Shown here: one piece after another, positions 38,080 through 47,521 of the stretch | Layout of the letters: the number at the start of each line of letters is the position of its first letter | Position numbering within the stretch: position 1 is the stretch's first letter | DNA from: a virus | Reading direction: 5' to 3' (one strand) | IMG/VR virus record: IMGVR_UViG_3300036820_000004 | Coordinates: 55,754 to 119,753 of that record | Length of the DNA stretch: 64,000 nt | The notes under the pieces: generated by a model | Databases searched by the model: none | Told to the model about the DNA's origin: nothing | What the model saw: the letters and a program-made list of their open reading frames with translations, nothing else | Position numbers and translations under genes: made by a program

Positions 38080-41000
38080 GTGGCCGAAACCCAGTACATG
38101 CTCATCGGGCTCTACTCCTACCCGCCGAGCGCGTTCTGGACCGCGGCGATCGACGCGTACCCGACAACGGCGATCATCATCGCCAACGTCGACTCCGGTC
38201 CCGGCACCGGTTACGAGTCCAACTTCGGCGCCATCTACACCGAAGCATCGGCCGCCGGGATCATCCTCGCCGGGTACGTCTACACCTCCTACGCCGCCCG
38301 GTCCGAAGCCGACGTCGAAGCCGACATCGACAACTGGTTCACCTTCTACGGCACGTCCGGCGTCACCAGCATCTTCTTCGACGAGGTTGACGCCACCGCC
38401 GGCAACGAGACCTACTACACCACCATCACCGACTACGTCCACACGAACTATCCCGGCTCTACGGTCATCCTCAACCCGGGGAATATCCCCGACGAGGACT
38501 ACCTGTCGGTGCCCATCGGCGACATCATCCAGGTCGAGGAAAACTCTTACGCCAACCTCGCCGGGGACGCCGCGGGTGCTCCGTCGTGGCTGTTTGACTA
38601 CCCGAGTTCGCAGCTCGCGGTCACGGTCAACACCTGCCCGACCGAAGCGGACATGGCCACCGCGGTCGGCCTGGCCGCGTCCGCGTTCAACGCGCAGTAC
38701 GTGTGGGTCACCGCAGACGACATCTACAGCGCCGAGCCGTCATACTTCGCCGCCGAGGTAGCGCTCCTCGTCGGCGGCGGCCCGTCCGGTGACCTGACCG
38801 TCACCGCCACCCAGGGCGGCAGCACCAACCCCGGCATCCTGCTGCGCGTCCTTGTGCTCGACAACGCCGCCGTCGCAGGCTCCCCGGCCACGGCATCCCA
38901 GTCCGCAGCCGCAGCCCACCAGGCATCCGTCACCACGACCATCGCCGGGTCTGTCGTTTACGGCACGGTCATCGACGGCGCTGACTCCGCGGTCACCATG
39001 CACGCCGGGTGCACCGCGATCGACAACATCACCGACGCGACAAACACGCTGTGCTACGCCACGTTCCACACCGCGGCGACAGTGACCCCCGGCGCAGCTA
39101 CCGTTGGCGCCACCGCGACCGATCCCGGGGGCATGGCCGCACTGGAGGTGCGCCCGTCCGGCGGCAGCATCACCACCGACGCGTCCAGTCCCGCTGTCGC
39201 CGACTCGACGACAGCAACAGCGATCACGTCGGCCGGGTTCACGCCACCCGGGGGAACGCTGCTGGTTGCCCTGGTCTCGGCCGGGGGCCTGGGCGGCGAC
39301 GTCACCACGATGACGCTGGCCGACTCCTACGGCCTCACCTGGCACGCCGCTGTCCAGGCTCACGCCGCGGGCCAGTTCTACGCCGGCGTGTGGTACGCAG
39401 AAGCTCCCGCAGCGCCGGACATCACCACCAGCAGCCTGCCCGGCGCCACCGAGGACAGTGCCTACGCGCAGGCGCTGGGCGTGACCGGCGGCTGGCTGCC
39501 GCTGTCCTGGTCGCTTACCACGGGCAGCCTGCCCTCAGGCCTGTCCCTCGGCGCATCATCCGGGGTGATCAGCGGCACCCCGCACGCCACCGGTACCTCG
39601 TCGTTCACTGTTGAGGTCACTGACGCGTTCGGGAACTCAGCCACCCAGCCACTGTCGCTGACCGTCGCCGGATCCGGGAGCGCGGTCTACACGTCGCTGT
39701 ACCCGGCGGTGTACGGCGGCGGGGCGGGCCCCTCACCCGGGTCGGTTGTCAACGTGTGGAGCAGGGGCTACGGCCGGCCGCCCGGCGAGGCACCGTCGCC
39801 TGCGGTGTCGCCGCTCGCGCTGGAACTGGACTCCGCCACCTCAGTCGGCGGCGGGTCGGGGACTCCGACCAGCGGGAACTGGATGTTCGCTGTCGTGGCA
39901 TGGCGGCAGGACGCGGGCACCGCCGGGGTACTGCAATACCCTTCCACCAACACGATCTGCGACGACACGCACAACTTCTGGATCCCCGTCTCCGTCGTGG
40001 GGCCGGAAACGGGGATCGTGCGGACCGCGGTATGGATGGCTCCGGCGTTCCGCGCCCCGCAGTTCGTGTTCGCGTCGCCGACCGCCTACCAGTCCGCGGT
40101 CACGCTCCTGGTGTTCGAGGTCACCGCCGCCGTCCCCTGGTATGAGGTGGCCGCGTTCGCGACCGCGTACACCAACCAGGGCCTGAGTGTCACCCAGTCG
40201 CAGGACACCGCAGCCGGGCTGTTCTCCGCGGGCGTCATCGCCTACGACCTGAACACGCTCACGGTCACCTACACCGACACCGGGTGGACCGGGCAGGGGT
40301 CAGTCACCGCATCCAACGGATCCGACCACACGGGCGACCTGACAATGACCGCGTTTACCGCGGCGACCACCGGCTCTGCCATGACCCTGGCCGCGACCGG
40401 GACCGGCACCAGCGCCGACTGGGCCGAAGTCCTCATCGTCGTCCACGGCGTCACCGACGCGATCGGGTTCCCCTACCAGGACCTCCTGCAGATGGAGAAC
40501 TGGCCGGCGCTGATCTTCGAGATGGCATGCGGGCAGGTCCTCAACCAGAACTGGACCTTCAACCCGGGCATCGCACCGTGGACCGCCGCCAACGGGGCCG
40601 CCGCCGCAGCCTCGGGCCTGTACCCGTCCGGGAACTCGGCCGGGTCGCTGCTGGTCACCCCCGGCGGCGTGTTCGGCGACCAGGGCGCCGCCAGCGAACG
40701 CATCCCCGTCATCCCGTTCACCGCCTATGCCGTCGCCGCGCAGGTCACCGTCCCGTCGGCGTGGGACGGCGGCGTGCAGGCCGCCGTCATCTGGTACAAC
40801 TCCGGCGGGTCGGTCATCTCCGAGTCAGATTCGGCGGTGTCCCCGGTCACCGGGTCGCTCCAAGAGGTCACGGCGACAGTCACCGCGCCCGGCGGCGCCG
40901 TGACCGGGCAGTTGTTCGTGTGGCTGACCGGCGGCGCCGTACCCGTCACGGCGCTGATGTACATCGCCTACGCCTCCTTCGGCCTGCCCGGCGCGCTCGG

Positions 41001-43509
41001 CGCCACGCCACCCGACCAGTTGTCGTGGACTGACCTGTCCGGCCGCACCATCACCATCGAACCCATCCGGTTCTCCCGCGGCATCCAGTACGAGCAGCAG
41101 TCCCTCGAAGCGGGCACGCTCGAAATCCCCCTCGCCAACAACGACGGCTACCTGACGGCGGGCAACAACCTGTCCCCGTACTATCCGCAAGCCGGGCAAA
41201 CCGACGTGCCGGTGCGCCTGCGCGCCATCTGGCCGTCATCGCCGACACCATACGCCGTGCTGTACACCGGGTTCGCCGACGACGTGAAAGTGCAGCGCGA
41301 CGAGGAAACCCTGTACGGGTACGTGACACTGACCGCGGCGGACTGCTGGTCGCGGCTGACCGCGCAGATGCTCACCGCCGGGCAGCAGGAAAACCTCGAG
41401 GACTCCCCGGCCGGGTTCTACCCGTGCAACGACCTGGCCGGGGCGCTGGCCGCGGCGAACCTCGCGCCGACAAGCCTGCCTCCGCTCGCCCAGCAGGATT
41501 CCAAGTCCGGCACAGGCGCCCTGAACATCGGCTTCGGGAACACTGATATCACGCTCCCCGGCGACCCGGGCGGCACCGGCTGGTTCCTCGACTCCCTGAC
41601 GTCGGCTGACGGGACGATCGGCGCGTCCCTGGTTTTGTTCCCCCCGGACCTGTCATCGCTGCCGTCTGTCGCTGACGGGGTCACTGTCGAGTTCTGGGTG
41701 CTGATCGCCGACTCGCACACCACCGGGATCACGTGGAACGGGGCCATCGCGTCCTGTGTCGGCGCCCGGGGCCGGGTGTGGGAACTGTCGGTCGGCGCGC
41801 CGTCGGGCGGCGAGTCAGGGCAGATCCTGTTCTCCGTCTTCGACAAGATCACCGGGGCTGCGACGACGACCGTGGTGAACCCGGGCGACAACTGGGGCGA
41901 CACTAAGTTCTACTCGGTCGCGTTCACCGAGACGACATGGGAGATCTACGAAGACGGCGACGTGCTCGACAGCGGGACATGCAACTTCTCGCCCGTCTAC
42001 AACGGGTTCTGCTTCGACGGCCTCAACGTGCCCTGGGGCGGCCTGTCGGGCAACTGCTTCAACGGCGTCCTGCAAGACATCGGCATTTTCCCGGGCATCC
42101 TGCCGCAGCCCAGGATCCAGGCCCACTACAACATCCCGCTCAACGCCGCCCTCGACGAAGTCGATCTCTCCCGTGTGGCACGGGTCACCGGGTACGGCGG
42201 GTTCGTCCCCCCGCTGGCCATGCTCGGCCTGGGCGTGCCGCCCGCGTTCCCGGACGGTCCGTCCGGGCCATCCAACCCCGGCGTCGACCCGGTCACCCAG
42301 ATCACCGACACCCTCGGCCAGATCGTCTCCGATTACTGGACCAACGTCGCGTCGTCCACCCTGGCTGCGTTGTTCTGCGACGGGGCCGGGGCGCTGGTGT
42401 ACCGGCGCCGCTACGAATGGTATGACCGGGTCCAGGGCCAGACGGCTATCGGCGAGCAGGCACCCCGCGCGCTGAACGTCAACCCGTTCTTCGGCGCCGG
42501 CGTGTACTCGTGGACTGCGTCGGACGCCGCCCTGGCGTGGGCACCGGGGCAGGGCCAGTTCTACGGCTCGGCTGCCGCGCAGCTGACGGCGACCGGGGCC
42601 GGGGAAGCGGGTTTCGCCCCCGAGGATCAGTCGGCCACGCCGGGGCAGGAGTACTCCTGCCTGATTGTCGTCCGCTGCCCGGCCGGGTACCCGGGCGGCG
42701 GCTTCGCGCAGCTGACCTGGCTGGACGCGTCCTTGTCGACGATCAGTTTCGTCACCGGGAACACGGTGCCGCTGGTGGCCGGGGCGTGGACGTGGCTGTT
42801 CGTGTCCGGGCAGGCCCCGGCCGGCACGGCGTACGTCACCGGGATTTTCGGCACGTCGGGCACCCCGTCGGGTGGCACCGTGTTCTACGTGTCGTCGGTG
42901 ACCATGGCGGTCTACCCGGGTGAGGCACCTTACCTGCGTGACGAGCACCTGTCCGACGACCGGGCGCAGATGTTTAACACGGCAATCCTCACCCAGTCCG
43001 GCACCGGCACCCTGACCACTTACTCGGGTACGGCTTTCGCCTTCACTCCCACCAGCGGCGTGACCGTCAGCGCGGAGAACGCGGAGTCGGTTGCCCAGCG
43101 GGGGGCCGTACCCTACACGGCGACGGTCTACCTGCAGAACACCATGCAAGCGGTGCCGTTCGCTGCGAACGAGGGGTCGATCGAGGACCTGGCATCGTGG
43201 ATCGTGAACACGCTCGGCACCCCGCAACTGCGCGCCGAGCAGGTCACCCTCACCCCTGGCGCCACGTTGCCGGACATGATCGCCGCCCTGTTCACCGAGA
43301 TCGGTGACACGGTCACCATGCACCTGCGGCCCCTCGGCGCGGCGCCGGTCACGCTGGTCACCTACCTGTCGAACATGTCCCACGAGATCGACGTCCGCAC
43401 CGGGTGGACCACGACGTGGCAGTTGTCACCCGCGCCGCAGGCCGCGATCCTGCAACTGGATAATCCAGAGCTAGGCTGCCTGACAGGTGAGAATCTAATC
43501 GGGTTCTAG
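38080..43509 (+). CDS. Giant tail-tip protein: Spherulin-4-like glycosidase, Ig-like, tail-hub and LamG domains
   Basis: The 1809-residue protein starts at GTG 38080 behind AAGGAGG. Residues ~1-235 are Spherulin-4-like (LIGLYSYPPSAFWTAAIDAY, VTSIFFDEVDATAGNETYYT, VILNPGNIPDEDYL), a TIM-barrel family related to polysaccharide hydrolases. Residues ~445-530 form a putative Ig (He_PIG) domain (LPSGLSLGASSGVISGTPHA). From ~990 a tail-hub domain appears (LSWTDLSGRTITIEPIRFSR, then QQSLEAGTLEIPLANNDGYL). A LamG-like domain with GVTVEFWVLIADSH follows at ~1200. The C-terminal third has further hub and carbohydrate-binding-like segments. Fusion of an N-terminal glycosidase to the hub is unusual and points to cell-wall or capsule processing during entry. 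Confidence 0.8.
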   Translation: MAETQYMLIGLYSYPPSAFWTAAIDAYPTTAIIIANVDSGPGTGYESNFGAIYTEASAAGIILAGYVYTSYAARSEADVEADIDNWFTFYGTSGVTSIFFDEVDATAGNETYYTTITDYVHTNYPGSTVILNPGNIPDEDYLSVPIGDIIQVEENSYANLAGDAAGAPSWLFDYPSSQLAVTVNTCPTEADMATAVGLAASAFNAQYVWVTADDIYSAEPSYFAAEVALLVGGGPSGDLTVTATQGGSTNPGILLRVLVLDNAAVAGSPATASQSAAAAHQASVTTTIAGSVVYGTVIDGADSAVTMHAGCTAIDNITDATNTLCYATFHTAATVTPGAATVGATATDPGGMAALEVRPSGGSITTDASSPAVADSTTATAITSAGFTPPGGTLLVALVSAGGLGGDVTTMTLADSYGLTWHAAVQAHAAGQFYAGVWYAEAPAAPDITTSSLPGATEDSAYAQALGVTGGWLPLSWSLTTGSLPSGLSLGASSGVISGTPHATGTSSFTVEVTDAFGNSATQPLSLTVAGSGSAVYTSLYPAVYGGGAGPSPGSVVNVWSRGYGRPPGEAPSPAVSPLALELDSATSVGGGSGTPTSGNWMFAVVAWRQDAGTAGVLQYPSTNTICDDTHNFWIPVSVVGPETGIVRTAVWMAPAFRAPQFVFASPTAYQSAVTLLVFEVTAAVPWYEVAAFATAYTNQGLSVTQSQDTAAGLFSAGVIAYDLNTLTVTYTDTGWTGQGSVTASNGSDHTGDLTMTAFTAATTGSAMTLAATGTGTSADWAEVLIVVHGVTDAIGFPYQDLLQMENWPALIFEMACGQVLNQNWTFNPGIAPWTAANGAAAAASGLYPSGNSAGSLLVTPGGVFGDQGAASERIPVIPFTAYAVAAQVTVPSAWDGGVQAAVIWYNSGGSVISESDSAVSPVTGSLQEVTATVTAPGGAVTGQLFVWLTGGAVPVTALMYIAYASFGLPGALGATPPDQLSWTDLSGRTITIEPIRFSRGIQYEQQSLEAGTLEIPLANNDGYLTAGNNLSPYYPQAGQTDVPVRLRAIWPSSPTPYAVLYTGFADDVKVQRDEETLYGYVTLTAADCWSRLTAQMLTAGQQENLEDSPAGFYPCNDLAGALAAANLAPTSLPPLAQQDSKSGTGALNIGFGNTDITLPGDPGGTGWFLDSLTSADGTIGASLVLFPPDLSSLPSVADGVTVEFWVLIADSHTTGITWNGAIASCVGARGRVWELSVGAPSGGESGQILFSVFDKITGAATTTVVNPGDNWGDTKFYSVAFTETTWEIYEDGDVLDSGTCNFSPVYNGFCFDGLNVPWGGLSGNCFNGVLQDIGIFPGILPQPRIQAHYNIPLNAALDEVDLSRVARVTGYGGFVPPLAMLGLGVPPAFPDGPSGPSNPGVDPVTQITDTLGQIVSDYWTNVASSTLAALFCDGAGALVYRRRYEWYDRVQGQTAIGEQAPRALNVNPFFGAGVYSWTASDAALAWAPGQGQFYGSAAAQLTATGAGEAGFAPEDQSATPGQEYSCLIVVRCPAGYPGGGFAQLTWLDASLSTISFVTGNTVPLVAGAWTWLFVSGQAPAGTAYVTGIFGTSGTPSGGTVFYVSSVTMAVYPGEAPYLRDEHLSDDRAQMFNTAILTQSGTGTLTTYSGTAFAFTPTSGVTVSAENAESVAQRGAVPYTATVYLQNTMQAVPFAANEGSIEDLASWIVNTLGTPQLRAEQVTLTPGATLPDMIAALFTEIGDTVTMHLRPLGAAPVTLVTYLSNMSHEIDVRTGWTTTWQLSPAPQAAILQLDNPELGCLTGENLIGF

Positions 43510-43520
43510 TCGTCAATGAA

Positions 43521-43573
43521 AAGCCGCCCGGTCCGCGTGTGCCAACACGCTGAGATGAGGACCGGGGCGGCTT
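43521..43573. terminator. Imperfect hairpin between tail-hub and C1q-like tail genes
   Basis: AAGCCGCC (43521-) and GGCGGCTT (-43573) form the outer stem, with a CGGTCC/GGACCGG continuation containing a bulge. A second stem GCGTGT/ACACGC nests inside. The 158-base gap has no other gene. Confidence 0.5.
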
Positions 43574-43667
43574 CTCGGGACAGAGCAAGAGAACCGAACC
43601 CCTCACACGCGAAGGCTAGCCCACGGCATAGCGCTCGTGCCAGCGACATGCACCGGGGCGGTGAGCC

Positions 43668-44996
43668 TTGTCCTACCCGCAGCTCCCCGACCCCATCACC
43701 TGGACTCAAGGCGAGACCCTGACCGAGTCGCGGCTGCGCGCCGACCCGGGCAACCTCGCCTGGCTGCTGACTAAACGGCCGCTGTTCCTCGGCGAGCAGG
43801 CCACCGCCGCGCAGGGCATCCCGAACAACGCCACGACGACGGTGAACCTGGACACCGAGATCGTCGACAACTGGAACGGTCACGTCATCCCGGACGCCGC
43901 CTACGCAGCGCCGCTGGCCGGCTGGTACCTGTGCGAAGGCAACGCGCTCATCGCGGGCATCGACTCGTCCGGCTGGTACGGCGCGGGTGTCCGCGCCGTC
44001 CAGAACTCTGTCACCCGTGACCTGTTCGGCAACATCCTGTGCGCCAACGGCGCCGACATCACCGGCCCGGCGGTCTCCGACCTGGTGGAGCTCAACCCGG
44101 GCACCGGGGACACCGCGGCCCTGGTCGCTTTCCAGAACAACGGAGGCACCCAGGACCTGTCCGCCCCGGGCGCGTTCTTCTCCGTGCAGTGGGCCGGCAT
44201 GCCGGCCAGCAGTTTCGGTGACACGGTCCCCGTCGGCCAGGTTGTCACCAGCCCGCAGCCCGCCGCCGCGTGGCCCCCCGGCTCAGGCACCCTGCTCACC
44301 GCGGGCGTCGCCGCCGGGGGTTCCGTGATCACGGTGGCGAACACGACGGGCATGATCGACGGCGGCACCCTCGGCCTGGACTACTACCTCGGCCGGCCGG
44401 TCACCCCGGCGGCCGAGGCGGTCACCATCGCCGGGATCTCCGGCGGCACCGTCACCACCTCGGCGGCGGCCTACCCGCACGGCGGTACTGTCTCCCCCGG
44501 CTACGCCGCCGTCCCCGTCTCAGCCGCGTTCATGAACCAGCAGGTCCGCGACATCATCAACTTCCTGGCGTTCCCGCCGATGACGCGGCTGTCGTCGGCG
44601 GGCAGCACCCAGGGCATCCCGTCGACCACCTTCCCGACCGCGACCGCGGTCGTCTTCGAGTCCGCCACCCTGGACAACTTCTCCGGCTGGAACGGCACCA
44701 GCGAATGGGTGGTGCCGGTCTCCGGCGTCTACTACGTCTACGGCCAGGTCCTGCTCCAGGCCAGCGTCATCAACATGGGTGCTGGCATCGGCGTGTCCGG
44801 GGGCACGATCCAGTGGGGTGACCAGGTCCGGTCCCAGACGTCGCTGATCTCCGGCGCGACCGTCCGCAAGACTATGCGCCTGACCGCGGGCCAGTACCTG
44901 CAACTGTTCGCCTGGCAGCAGCACTCGGGCACCATCGGCCTGCTCAACGACACCAACGCCTACTCCACGATGATCGCGATCTGGAGGGGTTTCTAG
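43668..44996 (+). CDS. Minor tail protein with C1q/TNF-like C-terminal domain
   Basis: A 442-residue protein from TTG 43668 with GGTGAG upstream. The N-terminus (PDPITWTQGETLTESRLRAD, PGNLAWLLTKRPLF) is shared by actinophage tail proteins that attach to the baseplate. Two beta domains follow; each contains WYLCEGNA- or YYVYGQVL-type strands typical of C1q-like trimers. It is the penultimate tail protein before lysis genes. Confidence 0.75.
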   Translation: MSYPQLPDPITWTQGETLTESRLRADPGNLAWLLTKRPLFLGEQATAAQGIPNNATTTVNLDTEIVDNWNGHVIPDAAYAAPLAGWYLCEGNALIAGIDSSGWYGAGVRAVQNSVTRDLFGNILCANGADITGPAVSDLVELNPGTGDTAALVAFQNNGGTQDLSAPGAFFSVQWAGMPASSFGDTVPVGQVVTSPQPAAAWPPGSGTLLTAGVAAGGSVITVANTTGMIDGGTLGLDYYLGRPVTPAAEAVTIAGISGGTVTTSAAAYPHGGTVSPGYAAVPVSAAFMNQQVRDIINFLAFPPMTRLSSAGSTQGIPSTTFPTATAVVFESATLDNFSGWNGTSEWVVPVSGVYYVYGQVLLQASVINMGAGIGVSGGTIQWGDQVRSQTSLISGATVRKTMRLTAGQYLQLFAWQQHSGTIGLLNDTNAYSTMIAIWRGF

Positions 44997-45536
44997 GTGG
45001 CTACCTGGCCGCCGCCGTTTGTCCCCGCCTTCCCGGCCGGCTACGGTCCTCAGGCCAGCGACTTCGCCACCTGGTGGTACCAGAACGCGGCCTTCCTGCA
45101 GAACCGGGTCGTGTTCCGCGCCTCGCAGACCACCACCGCCACCACGCTGCCCGACTCGCAGGCGATCACCACCATCGGCTACGACAACGTGCTCGAGGAC
45201 CCCTACTCGGGCTGGGACCCCGGCACGTTCCTTTGGACGCCGCCGGCCGGGTATTCCGGCTGGTACCAGGTCACCATGACCATCCGCACCGGCACCCTCG
45301 CCGGGCTGGTGAACCTGCGGGCATCCCTCGCCGGGTCCTACACCTACCAGCTGACCTGCCTGCAAGGCTCCTCCACCGACGGCGGCGTGTCGGCCACGTA
45401 CGGCGTTTACCTGACCGGCGGCCAGGACAACGCCGGCGCCGCGGGCCAGCTCCTCAACTCGGGTGCGAACGTGGACACGTCGCTGGTCTCGGGCCAGGAG
45501 TCGACGCTGGAGATCTGCTGGCTGTCGCAGTCATGA
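44997..45536 (+). CDS. Small C1q-like tail protein
   Basis: A 179-residue protein from GTG 44997, immediately after the previous stop. N-terminus FATWWYQNAAFLQNRVVFRA and the strands GYSGWYQVTMTIRTG and YGVYLTGGQDNAGA parallel the larger neighbour, so it is likely a paralogue of that protein's second domain. Confidence 0.72.
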   Translation: MATWPPPFVPAFPAGYGPQASDFATWWYQNAAFLQNRVVFRASQTTTATTLPDSQAITTIGYDNVLEDPYSGWDPGTFLWTPPAGYSGWYQVTMTIRTGTLAGLVNLRASLAGSYTYQLTCLQGSSTDGGVSATYGVYLTGGQDNAGAAGQLLNSGANVDTSLVSGQESTLEICWLSQS

Positions 45537-45551
45537 CGGAGGGGTGAGCCT

Positions 45552-45899
45552 GTGTCTGCGGCCTGGGTCAGCGCCGCGTGCGCTCTGCTCATCATCATCG
45601 CCGGGTTCACGGTGTTCGCTGCCCGGTGGGTGGTGAGGATCCTCCTGCGCACAGTCCAGTTCCTGCACGACTGGGAAGGCGAGCAGGAACGCGAAGGCGT
45701 CGCCGCGCGGCCCGGTGTCATGCTCCGGCTGCATTCGGTGGAGGACTCGCTGGCCACCATCGTCACCGAAGTCAGCCCCGACGGCGGCAAGTCGCTGCGA
45801 GACGCGGTGAACCGTGCCGCCGCCGACGTCGCCACCATCAAAGACGAGCAGGCCAGGGTGCGTGCCGAGCTGACCCGGCTGCAGAACCCGCGACCATGA
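45552..45899 (+). CDS. DUF2746-like membrane protein, possible holin-associated
   Basis: A 115-residue protein from GTG 45552. It has one N-terminal membrane segment (WVSAACALLIIIAGFTVFAA), then an amphipathic basic stretch and a C-terminal coiled coil (VNRAAADVATIKDEQARVRA). This is the DUF2746 plan seen beside lysis genes in actinophages; a role in holin function or membrane anchoring is inferred. Confidence 0.68.
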   Translation: MSAAWVSAACALLIIIAGFTVFAARWVVRILLRTVQFLHDWEGEQEREGVAARPGVMLRLHSVEDSLATIVTEVSPDGGKSLRDAVNRAAADVATIKDEQARVRAELTRLQNPRP

Positions 45900-46255
45900 A
45901 AGGCACGGGCATGCCGAAGATCACTGCCAGGCGGGCCAATGTCATCCTGCTGGCCCTGGTGCTTGTCGTGGGCATCGGGAACCTGTGGGCCACCCATGAC
46001 GACGTGGATGCGTCGGCCGCGCAGCAGAAACGCGAGCAGGCGCAGCAGCAAGCGGCGCAGAAAACCACGCAGCAACGGCAGGAAGTCCTGGCGTGCCGCC
46101 AGTTCGGCGGCCTGGTGGAGTCGATCGTTCGGGCCAACGCCGACACGCAGCATGCCGTGAAGGCGTCCAAGAGCTTCGGGCAGCTGTTCTCGGTCGCTGT
46201 GCAGAGGTATTACAGCCAGACCGGCTGCTCACGGTACTTCGTGGTCGGCGGGTAG
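45896..46255 (+). CDS. Membrane-anchored small protein of the lysis region
   Basis: A 119-residue protein, ATG 45896, coupled to the preceding gene by an ATGA overlap. It has one membrane segment (ANVILLALVLVVGIGNLW), a Gln/Ala-rich coiled coil (QQKREQAQQQAAQKTTQQRQ) and two cysteines near the C-terminus. The plan (short TM, long periplasm-like coil) resembles spanin-like or holin-accessory proteins, though Gram-positive hosts lack an outer membrane. Confidence 0.6.
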   Translation: MKGTGMPKITARRANVILLALVLVVGIGNLWATHDDVDASAAQQKREQAQQQAAQKTTQQRQEVLACRQFGGLVESIVRANADTQHAVKASKSFGQLFSVAVQRYYSQTGCSRYFVVGG

Positions 46256-46259
46256 GGCC

Positions 46260-46478
46260 GTGACCATTCTCCTCGGCGCCGAGATCCCCGTCTGCTGCGT
46301 GGCCACCATCTACGCCATCCACCGCATGCTCCGCACCCATCACGAGGTGATGGCCGCAGTCATCGGCCGCAAAGCCCGGAACCTCACCGAGGAACTCGGG
46401 CATGCGGAGGAACGGATCACCGACGCGGCGCGGACCGGGCTGCGGTCACGCAACGGCCCGGCCCGGCTGCGGGACTAG
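46260..46478 (+). CDS. Small membrane protein of the lysis region
   Basis: A 72-residue protein from GTG 46260. One hydrophobic segment (ILLGAEIPVCCVATIYAIHR) is followed by a basic C-terminal helix. Three small membrane proteins in a row suggests a holin set; which one forms the hole cannot be told from sequence. Confidence 0.6.
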   Translation: MTILLGAEIPVCCVATIYAIHRMLRTHHEVMAAVIGRKARNLTEELGHAEERITDAARTGLRSRNGPARLRD

Positions 46479-46729
46479 GCCTTGATTGCCGGCAGATCCA
46501 GGTTCGCCACCATGGACGCGATCTGCTCATCAGAGATGACCGCGTCAGGCCCGTTGACAATCAGGGTCAGGATGAACCACTGCTCGGCGGTGCGTTCAAG
46601 GTCGTGCGGGAGCAGGTAATCCTTCGCCGTACGGGCAACACTCCCGTGGCCAAGCTGTTTCGAGATCATCGCTAGCTTCATCAGGGCTTGCCCAACTGCG
46701 GCAGAGTCAAGGACATCAGTATCCGGCAT
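46475..46729 (-). CDS. Hypothetical 84-residue protein coupled to the tyrosine recombinase
   Basis: A leftward protein starting at ATG 46729 (A shared with the recombinase stop), with GGGGAAG upstream. It is helical (VGQALMKLAMISKQLGHGSV, DLERTAEQWFILTLIVNGPD). It is cotranscribed with the recombinase and could be an accessory or directionality protein, but there is no sequence evidence for this. Confidence 0.62.
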   Translation of the reverse strand: MPDTDVLDSAAVGQALMKLAMISKQLGHGSVARTAKDYLLPHDLERTAEQWFILTLIVNGPDAVISDEQIASMVANLDLPAIKA

Positions 46730-47397
46730 CAGTTCTTCCCCTCTGGGTTCCACTGCCGCGCCCGCCCCATGGCGATGACGTCGGCTGGTGCTATGTGATC
46801 GATGTACCGGGCAGTGACACTGCTGTTGGCGTGCCCGAGTGCTTTGGAGACCGTGTTGACCGGAACACCTTCGGCGATGAGCGACGCGGCGAAGGAGTGC
46901 CGCAGGCCGTGCGGGTGAACGCGCTTCTCGAGGCCAGCCTTGGCGGCGATGCGCTTGAGCATGTCCCGGACGTAGCGGTTGCTCATCGATTCCCCGGACA
47001 GGGTGCAGAACAGCACGGCCACCGGGCGCTTGCCGGTGGCGACGCGCTCGCCCTCCGCGGTCACGGTCGTGGGCACGCGCGCCGGGATGCCGGCTTTCGC
47101 GCGCACGTCCACCCATCGCTGCACCATGGCGACCGTCCCGTCGTCGGTCCCGACCGTCCGCGCCTTGTTGCCCTTGCCGTGCAGAACCCGCACCGTGCCG
47201 CCGTCCGGGTCGATATCAGCGACGCGCAGATCGAGCGCCTCGGAGATGCGCAGCCCGCACCGGTACATCACCGCGATCAGCGCGCGGTTGCGGATGCCGG
47301 TCGGGGCGCGGACGGAGCACTGCTTCAGGAGTGCCGACAGCTCGTTCTCGGTGAGCGGCTGAGCCGGGAACCGCCGTATGGGGGCTGCTCTCGCCAT
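46729..47397 (-). CDS. int: Tyrosine recombinase (short integrase/Xer-like)
   Basis: A leftward 222-residue tyrosine recombinase. All catalytic residues are visible: R50 in YRCGLRISEAL, a Lys at 75 or 78 in HGKGNKAR, H163 and R166 in HPHGLRHSFA, H189 in LGHANSSV and Y198 in TARYIDH. The ~100-residue N-terminal SAM-like core-binding domain is missing, so it is a catalytic-domain-only form. It faces away from a strong-looking promoter and operator region. It may be an integrase relative, a resolvase or a DNA-arrangement switch; a separate serine recombinase is encoded 2 kb away. Confidence 0.88.
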   Translation of the reverse strand: MARAAPIRRFPAQPLTENELSALLKQCSVRAPTGIRNRALIAVMYRCGLRISEALDLRVADIDPDGGTVRVLHGKGNKARTVGTDDGTVAMVQRWVDVRAKAGIPARVPTTVTAEGERVATGKRPVAVLFCTLSGESMSNRYVRDMLKRIAAKAGLEKRVHPHGLRHSFAASLIAEGVPVNTVSKALGHANSSVTARYIDHIAPADVIAMGRARQWNPEGKN

Positions 47398-47419
47398 TCT
47401 GGGCCTCCGAAACCGCTGG

Positions 47420-47495
47420 GTGTTCTAACTGAAGATTAAGAACACTATATAGCAGCGGTTCCGGCAGGTCAAGATCATTCGTGCAGAAAGAACAC
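47420..47495. promoter_or_regulatory. Operator-like AGAACAC repeats in the divergent recombinase/glycosidase region
   Basis: GTGTTCT (47420-47426) and AGAACAC (47439-47445) form an inverted pair across the predicted start point and -10 region of the leftward promoter. A third AGAACAC (47489-47495) lies upstream of the promoter -35, just before the ribosome site of the rightward gene. Arrangement and spacing suit a repressor or recombinase arm-site array. Confidence 0.6.
47444..47472 (-). promoter_or_regulatory. Near-consensus sigma70-type promoter for the tyrosine recombinase
   Basis: On the minus strand TTGACC (47472-47467), a 17-base spacer and TATAGT (47449-47444) closely match TTGACA-N17-TATAAT. 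Transcription would start near 47437, about 40 bases before the recombinase ATG at 47397. Confidence 0.7.
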
Positions 47496-47521
47496 TGGAT
47501 CCTATCCGGAGGAGCCCTCTC

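Noticed and set aside
41815-43383. 522-codon leftward frame opposite the tail-hub gene
   Set aside because: Composition (RGR, VDR, HAG runs) is typical of an antisense shadow in high-GC DNA; the sense frame has clear domains.
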